A stretch of 64,000 nucleotides of DNA, taken from the NCBI RefSeq assembly GCF_037971845.1, contig NZ_CP150227.1:2852001-2916000 (forward strand), in the 5' to 3' direction. Under the pieces are notes generated by a model, which saw nothing but the letters and a program-made list of their open reading frames with translations, ran no database searches and was not told the origin of the DNA. Shown here one piece after another: positions 18,730-28,859 of the stretch. Both the position numbers and the translations under genes were made by a program. The stretch is from Paenibacillus sp. FSL R5-0766. GTDB lineage: Bacteria > Bacillota > Bacilli > Paenibacillales > Paenibacillaceae. Position 1 is the stretch's first letter, and the number at the start of each line of letters is the position of its first letter.

Positions 18730-19765
18730 AAATAAACCGTTATAACGAAGTGCTTGCTGAAACAGCACTACATTATGTGCAGCATAAAATCCAGTTGGAC
18801 AGCTCTGCTCTCCGCATGATGGAGATTGGGGCGGGAACCGGAGGAACAAGCGCAGCCGTTTTGCACAGACTGAAACCGGTGGAACAACATATTCAAGAGT
18901 ATGCATATACGGATGTATCCCAAGCATTCCTTTTGCATGGTGAACAGAAGTATGGAGCAGGCAGGTCATTCCTGAATTATCGTATGTTTGATGTTCGTTA
19001 TGCTCCGTCTGCCCAACAGATAGACACCGGTGCCTATGATGTGGTCATCGCAGCCAATGTGCTGCACGCAACTCCCGATTTGCGGACAACACTGCGTAAT
19101 GTGAAGGCTCTGCTAAAACAAGGCGGAATGCTGTTAATTAACGAGATTAGCAGCAATTCCCTTTTTACTCACCTTACCTTTGGTTTGTTGGATGGATGGT
19201 GGCTGTATGAGGACCCCGAGCTTCGTCTAACCGATTCTCCCGGAGTAGCACCTCATGTATGGGAACAGCTGTTACTGGAAGCGGGTTTTCATTCTATCGA
19301 ATTTCCTGCACAAGATTGGCACGAGGAAGGGCAGCAGGTCATTGTGGCATACAGTGACGGCATAGTAAGGCAGATCGACGCGGAAGTTACTCCAGTTGGA
19401 TCATCCAATCAGGCACGGTCTGAATTACAGTCCAATGATTCGTTCTCTCCAGGAAGCCGTCCTGAACTGCAAGAAAAGAAGCCGAGCAAGTCATCTCTTG
19501 GTTTGGAGAGCACTTCAGCAACCACATTGAAAGCACATGTAAGAGAGATCGTTACAGATATGCTGTCTGCTTCGCTTAAAGTGAACACCACCATGATTGA
19601 TTCAGAGGAACTCTTCTCCGAATATGGTGTGGACTCCATTACAGGCGTGCGGCTTATTCAGTCGATCAACGAGGCGTTATCCATATCTTTGCAGGTCTCC
19701 AGCCTGTTTGATTATAGCTCCATTGAGTTGTTATCCAACCATATCGTTGAAAAGTATAGGGACGG
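14935..19765 (+). other. PKS module 4: KS4-KR-cMT (split between genes)-ACP
   Basis: KS4 14941-16230, KR 16850-18210, cMT 18310-19400 interrupted by the gene boundary at 18726, ACP 19540-19755 (Ser codon 19635). No DH is present between KS4 and the KR. Expected unit is alpha-methyl-beta-hydroxy, if the divided methyltransferase works. Confidence 0.85.
18712..18729 (+). promoter_or_regulatory. G6 run plus GTGA start/stop overlap inside a cMT domain
   Basis: GGGGGG at 18712-18717, then GTG at 18726-18728 overlapping TGA at 18727-18729. It can be read as a ribosome site with coupled reinitiation, or as a homopolymer where an indel broke one frame. Confidence 0.6.
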
Positions 19766-22700
19766 CCTTGTGCAAACCATCGAAAAGACTTCCAAATCTG
19801 TAGATCCGGTGGAGTTGAGCTCTGAAGCTGCTGCCCCGCATGGATACAAAACAGAAGGTTCATCCGAACACAATCATGACCAGCATTCTGTGTTCCCAGA
19901 TTCTTATAGTCCCTTAAAGGTGGAGCGGGGAGATATCGCTATTGTTGGGATGAGCGGGCGATTTCCGCAGTCAGATGATATTCATTCCTTATGGGGGAAT
20001 TTAGTCACAGGAAAGAATCTGGTCGGGAGAGTTACGCGTTGGGATCTATCATCTTATTTTGAAAAGGATACTTCCTATTGCAGCCATGGTGGATTTTTGG
20101 AAAACATAGATGAATTTGATCCTCAATTTTTTAACATTTCAGGTACGGAAGCTGCTCATATGGACCCGCATCAGCGAATTTTTCTTGAGGAATGTTGGAA
20201 GGCGCTGGAGGATGCTGGATATGCAGGGCAGGCAGTTGCCGGGCTGAAGTGTGGTGTATACGCGGGATTTAATGAGCTTGATTACCGGACACTGCTTGGA
20301 ACGAATCCTGTTCCGCAGGCATTCTGGGGTAACTCGGGTTCAGTCATTCCTGCTCGAATTGCATATTATCTGAATTTGCAGGGCCCTGCTATTGCAGTGG
20401 ATACGGCATGTTCAAGCTCACTCGTATCGGTTCATCTGGCTTGTCAGGGATTATGGTCTGGAGAGACGGAAATGGCGCTTGCCGGAGGAGTCTTTATACA
20501 GTCCACCCCAGGTTTTTTCATTGCATCCAACCGGGCCGGCATGCTCTCAACGACAGGAAAATGTCATACGTTTGACCAGCGGGCAGACGGATTTGTGCCT
20601 GGAGAAGGTGCAGGAGTTGTAGTGCTGAAGCGTTTAAGTGACGCTTTGCGTGACAGGGACAACATCCATGGGGTTATTCGCGGTACAGCCATTAACCAGG
20701 ATGGAGCCTCGAACGGGCTCACCGCGCCGAGTGCGAAGTCTCAGGAGCAGCTCATGAGTGAGGTCTACAATCGTTTTGACATCCATCCTGGAAATATCCA
20801 ACTGGTTGAAGCCCATGGAACGGGAACTAAATTGGGAGATCCCATTGAATACAGTGCGCTTGTGAAAGCGTTCCGGTCGTACACCGAAGAGGAAAATTAC
20901 TGTGCTCTTGGTTCAATCAAAACGAATATTGGACATGCTGCGGCCGCTGCCGGTGTGGCTGGACTGATCAAAATTTTACTTTCCTTAAAACATGCAAAAA
21001 TTCCAGCTTCCCTTCATTTTCAGGAAGGCAACGAACACATTCCGTTTGCAAGCAGTCCTTTTTACATCAATACAGAGACAATCGATTGGATCACACCGCC
21101 AGGTGTTAAAAGGATGGCCGCAATCAGCGCTTTTGGCTTCAGTGGAACGAATGCGCATATGGTCATTGAACAAGCACCTGTCATGGGAAGTCAGAAGGTC
21201 AATCGTCCCGGGAACCTGATTGTTTTATCGGCTCAGTCACAGGAACAATTGCAAGTTCAAGTCAAGCAACTGGTTAGCTTCTGCAAAGAACAATCCGATG
21301 TGAGCTGCTGGGATATGAGTTATACATTGCTCATGGGACGAAAACATCTGAACACCCGATTGAGCTGTGTTGTCCGTAATGAGCAAGAGTTAATCAGAAT
21401 ATTGGAGAAGTGGCTTGAAAAGGGAGCCGCAGCAGAAGTTCAGGTGGTGGAACTGTCACATACACTGCGCCCGCAGTCTTCATTAATGCGTTATGGAAAT
21501 GAATGTTTGCAGCATTGTTCGGAATCACCGAATTCGGCCGAATTTACGGAAAAATTAGCAGCAGCAGCAAGCTTATATATGCAAGGATATCATCTTGATT
21601 TTGAATTGTTGTTTAAGCATGCGCCCGCAGGACGAATCTCACTGCCCGTGTATCCGTTTGCCAAAGAAAAGTATTGGATTAATGCTGGTTATGCACCAAC
21701 CCATGACCATGCGATTCGTCAGCATGCTGACCAGGTCAGAGAGGATTCAAACCAGTACCAGTTGCTTCATCCATTGCTGCATCGTAATACCTCGAATTTG
21801 GCTGCTCTCCAATTCAGTTCCACCTTTGATGGCGGGGAGCATTTCCTGAAGGATCATGTCGTGCAAGGGGAAAGTGTATTTCCGGGTGCAGCCTATCTGG
21901 AGATGGCTCGTGCTGCAGTGGAAATGGCTCATACGCATGATGATCTAGAACAGACATGGATAAGTCTGAGCCATATCGGCTGGTATGGACCACTACAGGT
22001 GAACAAAGAGCCTGTTCAGGTTGACGTCTTGCTTCATCCGCTTGAACGGGGAACGATCGAGTTTCGGATACAGAGCCATGGTGCGAAAGAGGCTGTAGTT
22101 CACTGTCTTGGGCAAGCGGTCATGATGCAGCCTCGGGAAGCTGGACAGACAGATCTGACACAGATCAGAGCCCAATGCACCGAAGGGTTTTATACAAGAG
22201 AGGGTTGTTACAACCAGTTTAAACAAATGGGTCTGCAATACGGGGATTATTATCAGGGAATTGAAGAGTTGTACATCGGGACCAATCAGGCGCTTGCCAA
22301 ACTGAGCCTTGCAGAAGGGTTGTCCCATGAATATGGTGAAGGTCAGCTTCACCCTGGTCTTACAGACAGTGCCTTACAGGCATCCATTGGGCTTCTGTTG
22401 ATGGCAGCAGGAGGTCCACCTGTTACAACACCGGTTCCGTTTGCCATGGAGCAAGTGGAGATATGGGGAAACAGTGCATCATTAATGTGGTCGCATATTC
22501 ACGTCTGTACTCCGAATGACCCTCTAGTTGAAACGAAAAAGGTTGATATTGATGGATATGATGATAAGGAACAGCTTGTCCTTCGAATCAAGGGGCTGAC
22601 GTTCCGCGAGCTTCCTAGACAGGTAGAGCATGGGGATGAAGGGACTTTGCTGGCTGAACCCTATTGGAAAGTGGCACCTGCTGACACATTTGCCGGAGGT

Positions 22701-25700
22701 GTTTCCGGGAATGAGACCATAACCGTGGACAATCATGTGGTGCTTTTATTCGAAGATAGCAATCACAGGTATCCAGGAATCGAGAAATATTTACAGCGAT
22801 TTTCCATTCAAAGTGTACGTATTCCGTCAACGGATTTCAACCAGTCTTGGGACGAATTATTTACCAACGGCGCATTGCGGGTACTTGAAGAGATCCAGCT
22901 TCTTCTGATGCAGGCAGTGTCCCATGTTAACGATGAAAAATGGCTGCAAATTGTCATTCCTGGCGAGTTGTCGTTGTATCGCGGAATTGCCGCTATGTTA
23001 AGAACGGCCGAGCTGGAGAATCCATTCTTTCATGGTCAGGTTATTGAGATTTTGAATGAAACGGAATCGGAGATGCTGGCAAACATGCTCGTAGATAATC
23101 GGGCCTACCCGGAGCATGGTTTAATCCGTTATAAGAGTATACCAGGGCAATCAGGTTTTGGGCTTCGTCATGTTCAGGACTGGAAAATGATTGAACATGA
23201 TCCATTTGAAAGTGCATTCGACATCCCGTGGAAACCCGAAGGGGTATACGTAATTACCGGGGGAGCAGGTGCTCTCGGGATTATCATGGCTGAAGAAATA
23301 GCGCTTCATGCACCCTCCTGCACCATTGTTGCTGTAGGGAGAGCATCCTTGTCAACCATTCGGATGCCATTGGATGCTTTACGTGAGAAAGGAATAAACC
23401 TTTTTTATAGACAAGGGGATATTTCGGATCGACAGACCGTGCAAGAATTAGTGAGTTCATTCAAGATGGAGTTTGGTAAGTTGAACGGGATCATTCATTG
23501 TGCAGGAATTATACAGGATGACCCCATTTTTGCAAAAAGAGAGGACGATCTTCGCAACGTTTTTGCACCGAAGGTGTCCGGTATTGTTCATTTGGACGAA
23601 GCCACTCGGGAGGAGAAACTGGATCTGTTCATCGTTTGTTCGGCTGTTGCCGCGATGTTTGGCAACCCTGGACAAGCCGACTATGCGGCAGCCAACGCTT
23701 TTATGGATTCTTTTGCATCTGAACGGCACCAGCGAGTGCAGAAGGGTGAGCGGTACGGGCGGACCTTGTCCATAAACTGGCCGCTGTGGACTGAAGGGGG
23801 TATGACGATACCTGAAACCGTTCAGCTAAGGATGTTCCATCGTTACGGTTTGGCGGGAATGGAAACGTCAAGCGGCATACAGGCCTTCTATCGGGCTTTG
23901 GCAACAGAAGCTGGACAGATTGCTGTTTTGTCGGGTGATATGACCCGGATCAGGAGGCTTCTACATTCCAAAAACCAACAGGGATTCCTGGCTTTTAATG
24001 GTGAGAGCGAAAGACTGGAAACGATGAAAGAAATAAATTCTCCTGTGGGGGAATCAAACCGATCACAGGCAGCTGACAAACCCAAACGAACGGTTCAATT
24101 TTTGATCCAAACTCTTGCCGAAGTTATTGGACTGCCCGAGTCTCGCGTTCGAGCGAATGCACCTCTGGAGCAGTATGGAATCGATTCAATCCTGATCATG
24201 CAGATGACAAACAAACTGGAAAGTTTATTTGGACCACTGCCCAAAACATTATTTTTTGAATACCAGACGATCGGGGATTTGAGCAGTTACTTTCTACAGG
24301 AGCAAGGCGAAAAACTGGACAGGTTGCTAAGGGAGGGAGATCCCGACACAACTTCAGATGCAGCATCCATACCTTTGGAAGCCAAGCATGTCAAAGTACA
24401 GCAGACCTTAGTGCAATCTGTCTTATCCATCCCTGGAGAGACCAGATCGCCCTATCTAACTTTTGGACAGACTCAAACAACTGCACCACGGATGAATGAA
24501 TCACAGACTAATGTCTCCAGACAGGACACACCTGTCGATACGCAGCAGGATATCGCCATTATTGGTATGGCGGGAAGGTACCCGGGAGCACGGAACATCC
24601 ATGAGTTTTGGGAGAATCTGCGCAGTGGAACGGACAGCATTACCGAGGTTCCATCTGAACGCTGGGACCAGGAGCAGGTATATGATTCAGCGCCGGGCAC
24701 ACCGGGCAAGACCTATGGACGCTGGGGCGGATTTCTGGATGGTGTGGACGAATTCGATCCGTTGTTCTTTCAGATTTCTCCTCGGGAAGCCGAGATGATG
24801 GACCCGCAGGAACGATTGTTCATGCAGTGTGTGTACGAGACGCTTGAGGATGCGGGGTATACGCGGGAGCGTTTGGCTGCCGATATCGTGGGTGTGTACG
24901 TGGGTGTGATGTACGAGGAATACCAGCTGTACGGGGCCGAGTCCTCAATTGCGCTCTCCGGTAATCCGGCGTCCATCGCCAACCGGGTGTCGTATTTCTG
25001 TAATTTCCGCGGACCGAGTCTGGCGGTGGATACGATGTGTTCGTCTTCGCTGACTTCCATTCATCTGGCGTGCCAGAGTTTAAGACAGAATGAGTGTCAG
25101 GTTGCAGTCGCGGGCGGGGTGAATGTGTCGGTCCACCCGAACAAATATATCATGTTGTCCCAGGGACGATTCCTGTCCAGCAAAGGTCGCTGTGAGAGCT
25201 TTGGTGAAGGGGGCGACGGGTATGTGCCGGGGGAAGGCGTGGGCGCGGTCCTGTTAAAACCGCTTGCACGAGCCGTTGCAGACGGGGACCGGATTTACGG
25301 CGTGATCAAAGGGTCGGCCTTGAATCACGGTGGAAAAACAAACGGATATACCGTGCCGAATCCCAACGCCCAGGCGGACGTCATCGGCCGGGCCTTGCGT
25401 GAGGCGGGCGTTGACCCGCGGACCATCAGTTATGTGGAAGCCCATGGCACGGGTACGTCGCTCGGTGATCCCATCGAGATTGCGGGGCTGAGTAAAGCTT
25501 TTCAGCAAGATCCGTCGGAAGAGGCCTACTGTGCGATTGGTTCAGCGAAATCCAATATCGGACATGCAGAGAGCGCAGCAGGCATCGCGGGAGTCACCAA
25601 GGTGCTGCTGCAATTACAGCATGGAGAGCTGGCGCCGTCCCTGCATGTGCAGCAGACCAACCCGCATATTGACTTTAGCCAAACCCCATTCACGGTCCAG

Positions 25701-28700
25701 CGGGAGTTAGATGTTTGGGAACGTCCGAGAGTGGACGGTCAGATTGTGCCGCGACGGGCGGGAATTTCCTCGTTTGGTGCAGGTGGAGCGAATGCTCATC
25801 TCATTTTGGAGGAATACCGGGAACCCGACCTGACGCGTGAAAAGATGAATGAGCCCAACGAGCAAAACGGGCAAAATGAAGTGCCAGGGATGATCGTGCT
25901 GTCAGCGAAGAACGAGGAACGGCTGGTTGTGCAGGCCTGTCAGCTGCGAGATGCACTCCGTACCGGGCAGAGCAGCTGGAAAGTGAGGGAGATCGCCTAT
26001 ACACTGCAAACCGGACGTGAAGCAATGGAGGTACGGCTGGGTGTGCTGGCGCAAACGATGGAGGAGCTGCTTGCCAAGCTGGACAGCTATGTGGAACAGG
26101 TGGGTCAGGCGGAACCAGCAGGCAAAGGAAACTTGTACTATCAGGGGCATGTGAAGCAAGGGCAGGAGCATCCGGGTTGGTTAACCGATGAGGAAGACAT
26201 GAAAGAGAATGTGAAACGCTGGCTGTCCCAGGGTCGTTATGAGCATGTACTGGACGCGTGGTCACGAGGGGCAGTGATTCAGTGGATGGAGCTATACGGG
26301 GACAACAGACAGCAGCACCCGCGCCGAATCAGTCTGCCCGCGTATCCGTTTGCAGCTGAACGTTACTGGGTACCTGAACCCCTTGTCTCAAGAGAACAGA
26401 GGAGCAAAGTAATACAACATACAAGCGTACCTATTTTACATCCGCTCGTACATCGCAATACATCCAGCTTTGGTTTGCAACGATATGCCAGTACGTTTAC
26501 GGGCGAGGAAACGATTTTGGCCCATCATCAGGTCCATGGAGAGAAATGGCTTCCGGGTACAGCCTATCTGGAAATGGCCAGAGCGGCGGTTCAGCAAGCT
26601 GTTGGACTTTTCGATGATTCGTTGCAGGTACGGTGTATTCAGAAAGTCACATGGATGACACCTCTACAGGTGGATCAGCCGGTTGATGTTCTCATCGAAC
26701 TTAAACAGCAGAATGATGGAATCGTAGGTTTTGAGATCTATAGCTTCACTCATGGATCTGAGCAACTCAAACGAACACATTGCAAGGGTTCCGTTCTGCT
26801 GGGGGGAATACAGGCATCCGTTCAACCAAACGGAAACAAACCTTGGCTGGTTGAGAAGGCAGAACGTGTCCTAGCAGGTAAGGAGTGTTATTCCTTGTTT
26901 GACGGATTGGGTCTATCCTACGGGTCCGCCTTTCAGGGACTTACACAGCTGTTCATCCAGGATCATCAGGTTTGGGCACAGTTGCGGTTGTCTCCGGCAG
27001 TCGGACATACAGAGCAATATGTAATGAATCCATATTTGCTTGATGCGGCGTTCCAGGCCTCCATGGGTCTTTTGCTGAAGCAACATGTGGAGGGGGGCCG
27101 AAGTCCTGATTCAGTGCCACTGCCGTTTACACTAGATCAGCTGGAACTCCTGTATCCTTGCACAGAAGAGATGTGGGTGCGTGTCCAACGGATGGATCAC
27201 TCTTCTGGGGCACAGGGGCTGATCAAGTTTCAGATTGAGATGTATAGTCCGGACGGAAAGTTATGCATTCGGATGACAGAATTGGCATGTAAAGCTCCCA
27301 CAGCGGATAAGCTTCCTTTATTTCAAAATCCGTTGACGACCGGGGGGATACCTCCTGTTGGACATGTTCTGATGACACCCATATGGAGTGTATTTACGCC
27401 GGAGGAGATAGCGCTTCCGCTATCCGTTGGTAACAAGGTGCTCATCATTAGTGACAACGATACAAGTCATAAGCAAGCTCTGAAACTATATCCGGGCGCA
27501 ATGCACATGTTGCCCCATAACAGCGTACTTGGTTGGAAGGACAACCTGTCGGAGTTTGTCATTCTGGATCATATCATATGGCACGCTCCTTCCCCCGGTA
27601 ATGTTTGCATGGCAGATGATTCGATTGTTGAGGGACAGGAGCAGGGGGTTCTTCAACTGTTCAGAATGATCAAGAGTCTACTAGAGCTTGGATACGGTAA
27701 TCGAAGCTTGAGTTTGACCCTCATTACGACAAATGCGATCCCATCCTCTCCAATGGACGAAATTAATCCTACCCATGCAAGCATTCATGGTTTTGCGGGC
27801 TCTTTGGCCAAAGAATACTCCCGGTGGAGCATAAAACTGCTCGATCTGGAGCATGAGGTTGAATGGGCGGAGACCCAAATGCAAGAACTTCCTTGGAATG
27901 GGCAAGGGAACGCCTATCTGTATAGGGATAACGAGTGGTTACGCCAGGAGTTGATCCCGGTAAATGTGCACAATGAACATGCAATTAAGGATGCTTATCG
28001 CCAAGAGGGAGTATATGTGGTCATTGGTGGGGCAGGTGGCATTGGACAGGTGTGGAGCGAATACATGATCCGGCAGTACAATGCACGCATTATCTGGATC
28101 GGGCGCAGGGAACCTGATTCAAGCATTCAACGTTGTATAGAACGTTTGGAGTCCCTGGGCAGTGCTCCCGAGTACATTGTGGCAGATGCGACAAATGCAG
28201 ATTCCCTCCAGAAGGCCTATGAACAGATCAAGCGAAGACATCCCCATATTCAAGGTGTAATTCATTCTGCGATTGTATTGCAGGATCAGAGTATCGCCAA
28301 TATGGAGGAGGATCGTTTTCAAGCTGTCTTATCTGCAAAAGTCGCTGTAAGTGCACGCATGGCTCAGGTATTTGGACAGGATGACCTCGACTTCATGCTG
28401 TTTTTCTCGTCCTTTAATTCGTTTACCAGGTCTCCTGGGCAAAGCAATTATGCGGCTGGCTGCACTTTCAAGGATGCGTTTGCTCATCAGCTTGCGATGG
28501 AGCGTTCCTATGATGTCAAAGTCATAAATTGGGGTTATTGGGGAAGTGTGGGAAGTGTAGCCTCGGAAGAATACAACACCCTTATGAGCAATGCCGGTAT
28601 CGGTTCTATTGAAGTAGCTGAAGCGATGAAAGCACTGGAAATCCTTTTGACAGGATCACTGGATCAACTGGGGCTTGTCAGAACGACCAGACCTCTTTTT

Positions 28701-28745
28701 ATGCAAGAGCTGAACTTGAACAAAGTTGCATCCCTGAATGGTTAA
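18726..28745 (+). CDS. Trans-AT PKS: cMT (catalytic part)-ACP-KS5-DH-KR-ACP-KS6-DH-KR
   Basis: GTG 18726 overlaps the upstream TGA by four bases (GTGA) and has a G6 run 8 bases upstream, so translational coupling is plausible. The protein (3339 aa) opens inside a cMT domain: the SAM motif EIGAGTGG starts at residue 33, but the ~130-residue N-terminal part is on the previous gene. Then ACP (GVDS, Ser304); KS5 from 403 (Cys562); DH (HxxxGxxxxP with H1044; D1214 in DSALQ); KR (TGGAGALG from 1511); ACP (GIDS, Ser1821); KS6 from 1942 (Cys2105); DH (H2601, D2773 in DAAFQ, with Asn for the usual His before LLD); KR (IGGAGGIG from about 3101). It ends after this KR; the partner cMT-ACP-ER is on the next protein. 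KS5-DH-KR-ACP should make an olefin. The upstream split may instead be one gene interrupted by an indel in the G run. Confidence 0.92.
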   Translation: MKINRYNEVLAETALHYVQHKIQLDSSALRMMEIGAGTGGTSAAVLHRLKPVEQHIQEYAYTDVSQAFLLHGEQKYGAGRSFLNYRMFDVRYAPSAQQIDTGAYDVVIAANVLHATPDLRTTLRNVKALLKQGGMLLINEISSNSLFTHLTFGLLDGWWLYEDPELRLTDSPGVAPHVWEQLLLEAGFHSIEFPAQDWHEEGQQVIVAYSDGIVRQIDAEVTPVGSSNQARSELQSNDSFSPGSRPELQEKKPSKSSLGLESTSATTLKAHVREIVTDMLSASLKVNTTMIDSEELFSEYGVDSITGVRLIQSINEALSISLQVSSLFDYSSIELLSNHIVEKYRDGLVQTIEKTSKSVDPVELSSEAAAPHGYKTEGSSEHNHDQHSVFPDSYSPLKVERGDIAIVGMSGRFPQSDDIHSLWGNLVTGKNLVGRVTRWDLSSYFEKDTSYCSHGGFLENIDEFDPQFFNISGTEAAHMDPHQRIFLEECWKALEDAGYAGQAVAGLKCGVYAGFNELDYRTLLGTNPVPQAFWGNSGSVIPARIAYYLNLQGPAIAVDTACSSSLVSVHLACQGLWSGETEMALAGGVFIQSTPGFFIASNRAGMLSTTGKCHTFDQRADGFVPGEGAGVVVLKRLSDALRDRDNIHGVIRGTAINQDGASNGLTAPSAKSQEQLMSEVYNRFDIHPGNIQLVEAHGTGTKLGDPIEYSALVKAFRSYTEEENYCALGSIKTNIGHAAAAAGVAGLIKILLSLKHAKIPASLHFQEGNEHIPFASSPFYINTETIDWITPPGVKRMAAISAFGFSGTNAHMVIEQAPVMGSQKVNRPGNLIVLSAQSQEQLQVQVKQLVSFCKEQSDVSCWDMSYTLLMGRKHLNTRLSCVVRNEQELIRILEKWLEKGAAAEVQVVELSHTLRPQSSLMRYGNECLQHCSESPNSAEFTEKLAAAASLYMQGYHLDFELLFKHAPAGRISLPVYPFAKEKYWINAGYAPTHDHAIRQHADQVREDSNQYQLLHPLLHRNTSNLAALQFSSTFDGGEHFLKDHVVQGESVFPGAAYLEMARAAVEMAHTHDDLEQTWISLSHIGWYGPLQVNKEPVQVDVLLHPLERGTIEFRIQSHGAKEAVVHCLGQAVMMQPREAGQTDLTQIRAQCTEGFYTREGCYNQFKQMGLQYGDYYQGIEELYIGTNQALAKLSLAEGLSHEYGEGQLHPGLTDSALQASIGLLLMAAGGPPVTTPVPFAMEQVEIWGNSASLMWSHIHVCTPNDPLVETKKVDIDGYDDKEQLVLRIKGLTFRELPRQVEHGDEGTLLAEPYWKVAPADTFAGGVSGNETITVDNHVVLLFEDSNHRYPGIEKYLQRFSIQSVRIPSTDFNQSWDELFTNGALRVLEEIQLLLMQAVSHVNDEKWLQIVIPGELSLYRGIAAMLRTAELENPFFHGQVIEILNETESEMLANMLVDNRAYPEHGLIRYKSIPGQSGFGLRHVQDWKMIEHDPFESAFDIPWKPEGVYVITGGAGALGIIMAEEIALHAPSCTIVAVGRASLSTIRMPLDALREKGINLFYRQGDISDRQTVQELVSSFKMEFGKLNGIIHCAGIIQDDPIFAKREDDLRNVFAPKVSGIVHLDEATREEKLDLFIVCSAVAAMFGNPGQADYAAANAFMDSFASERHQRVQKGERYGRTLSINWPLWTEGGMTIPETVQLRMFHRYGLAGMETSSGIQAFYRALATEAGQIAVLSGDMTRIRRLLHSKNQQGFLAFNGESERLETMKEINSPVGESNRSQAADKPKRTVQFLIQTLAEVIGLPESRVRANAPLEQYGIDSILIMQMTNKLESLFGPLPKTLFFEYQTIGDLSSYFLQEQGEKLDRLLREGDPDTTSDAASIPLEAKHVKVQQTLVQSVLSIPGETRSPYLTFGQTQTTAPRMNESQTNVSRQDTPVDTQQDIAIIGMAGRYPGARNIHEFWENLRSGTDSITEVPSERWDQEQVYDSAPGTPGKTYGRWGGFLDGVDEFDPLFFQISPREAEMMDPQERLFMQCVYETLEDAGYTRERLAADIVGVYVGVMYEEYQLYGAESSIALSGNPASIANRVSYFCNFRGPSLAVDTMCSSSLTSIHLACQSLRQNECQVAVAGGVNVSVHPNKYIMLSQGRFLSSKGRCESFGEGGDGYVPGEGVGAVLLKPLARAVADGDRIYGVIKGSALNHGGKTNGYTVPNPNAQADVIGRALREAGVDPRTISYVEAHGTGTSLGDPIEIAGLSKAFQQDPSEEAYCAIGSAKSNIGHAESAAGIAGVTKVLLQLQHGELAPSLHVQQTNPHIDFSQTPFTVQRELDVWERPRVDGQIVPRRAGISSFGAGGANAHLILEEYREPDLTREKMNEPNEQNGQNEVPGMIVLSAKNEERLVVQACQLRDALRTGQSSWKVREIAYTLQTGREAMEVRLGVLAQTMEELLAKLDSYVEQVGQAEPAGKGNLYYQGHVKQGQEHPGWLTDEEDMKENVKRWLSQGRYEHVLDAWSRGAVIQWMELYGDNRQQHPRRISLPAYPFAAERYWVPEPLVSREQRSKVIQHTSVPILHPLVHRNTSSFGLQRYASTFTGEETILAHHQVHGEKWLPGTAYLEMARAAVQQAVGLFDDSLQVRCIQKVTWMTPLQVDQPVDVLIELKQQNDGIVGFEIYSFTHGSEQLKRTHCKGSVLLGGIQASVQPNGNKPWLVEKAERVLAGKECYSLFDGLGLSYGSAFQGLTQLFIQDHQVWAQLRLSPAVGHTEQYVMNPYLLDAAFQASMGLLLKQHVEGGRSPDSVPLPFTLDQLELLYPCTEEMWVRVQRMDHSSGAQGLIKFQIEMYSPDGKLCIRMTELACKAPTADKLPLFQNPLTTGGIPPVGHVLMTPIWSVFTPEEIALPLSVGNKVLIISDNDTSHKQALKLYPGAMHMLPHNSVLGWKDNLSEFVILDHIIWHAPSPGNVCMADDSIVEGQEQGVLQLFRMIKSLLELGYGNRSLSLTLITTNAIPSSPMDEINPTHASIHGFAGSLAKEYSRWSIKLLDLEHEVEWAETQMQELPWNGQGNAYLYRDNEWLRQELIPVNVHNEHAIKDAYRQEGVYVVIGGAGGIGQVWSEYMIRQYNARIIWIGRREPDSSIQRCIERLESLGSAPEYIVADATNADSLQKAYEQIKRRHPHIQGVIHSAIVLQDQSIANMEEDRFQAVLSAKVAVSARMAQVFGQDDLDFMLFFSSFNSFTRSPGQSNYAAGCTFKDAFAHQLAMERSYDVKVINWGYWGSVGSVASEEYNTLMSNAGIGSIEVAEAMKALEILLTGSLDQLGLVRTTRPLFMQELNLNKVASLNG
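19925..24315 (+). other. PKS module 5: KS5-DH-KR-ACP
   Basis: KS5 19932-21180, DH 21765-22620 (His codon 21855, Asp codon 22365; YGD in place of the usual YGP), KR 22640-23980 with Ser and Tyr present and B-type Asp (HCAGIIQD), ACP 24090-24310. Expected product is an olefin, in line with the VDTMCSS-type KS6 that follows. Confidence 0.9.
24549..26370 (+). repeat. Long direct repeat B, copy 1 (KS6 plus adaptor)
   Basis: Nearly base-identical to 36627-38420 from the KS start through the post-KS adaptor to the PAYPFA motif. Similarity drops sharply on both sides. Confidence 0.92.
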
Positions 28746-28841
28746 CAGAACGATGTGTTGACAGGGTGCATGAACCGTTTTGCACGGTACGGGAGAGCAG
28801 CGGAACATAAATGTTTCCAATGAATGGGCATCTGCCACCAC

Positions 28842-28859
28842 AGGGAGGTTAAAACAATG
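28842..28859 (+). promoter_or_regulatory. Ribosome-binding site and ATG of the 28857-48818 gene
   Basis: AGGGAGG at 28842-28848, 8 bases before ATG 28857. It rules out the earlier in-frame ATG at 28824. The 111-base gap upstream is the longest in the operon; I see no convincing promoter in it. Confidence 0.8.

Noticed and set aside
28746..28856. Possible internal promoter in the 111-base gap between PKS genes
   Set aside because: A TTGACA at about 28753 has no TATAAT-like partner at proper spacing, and the ACCGT/ACGGT repeat is only five pairs.
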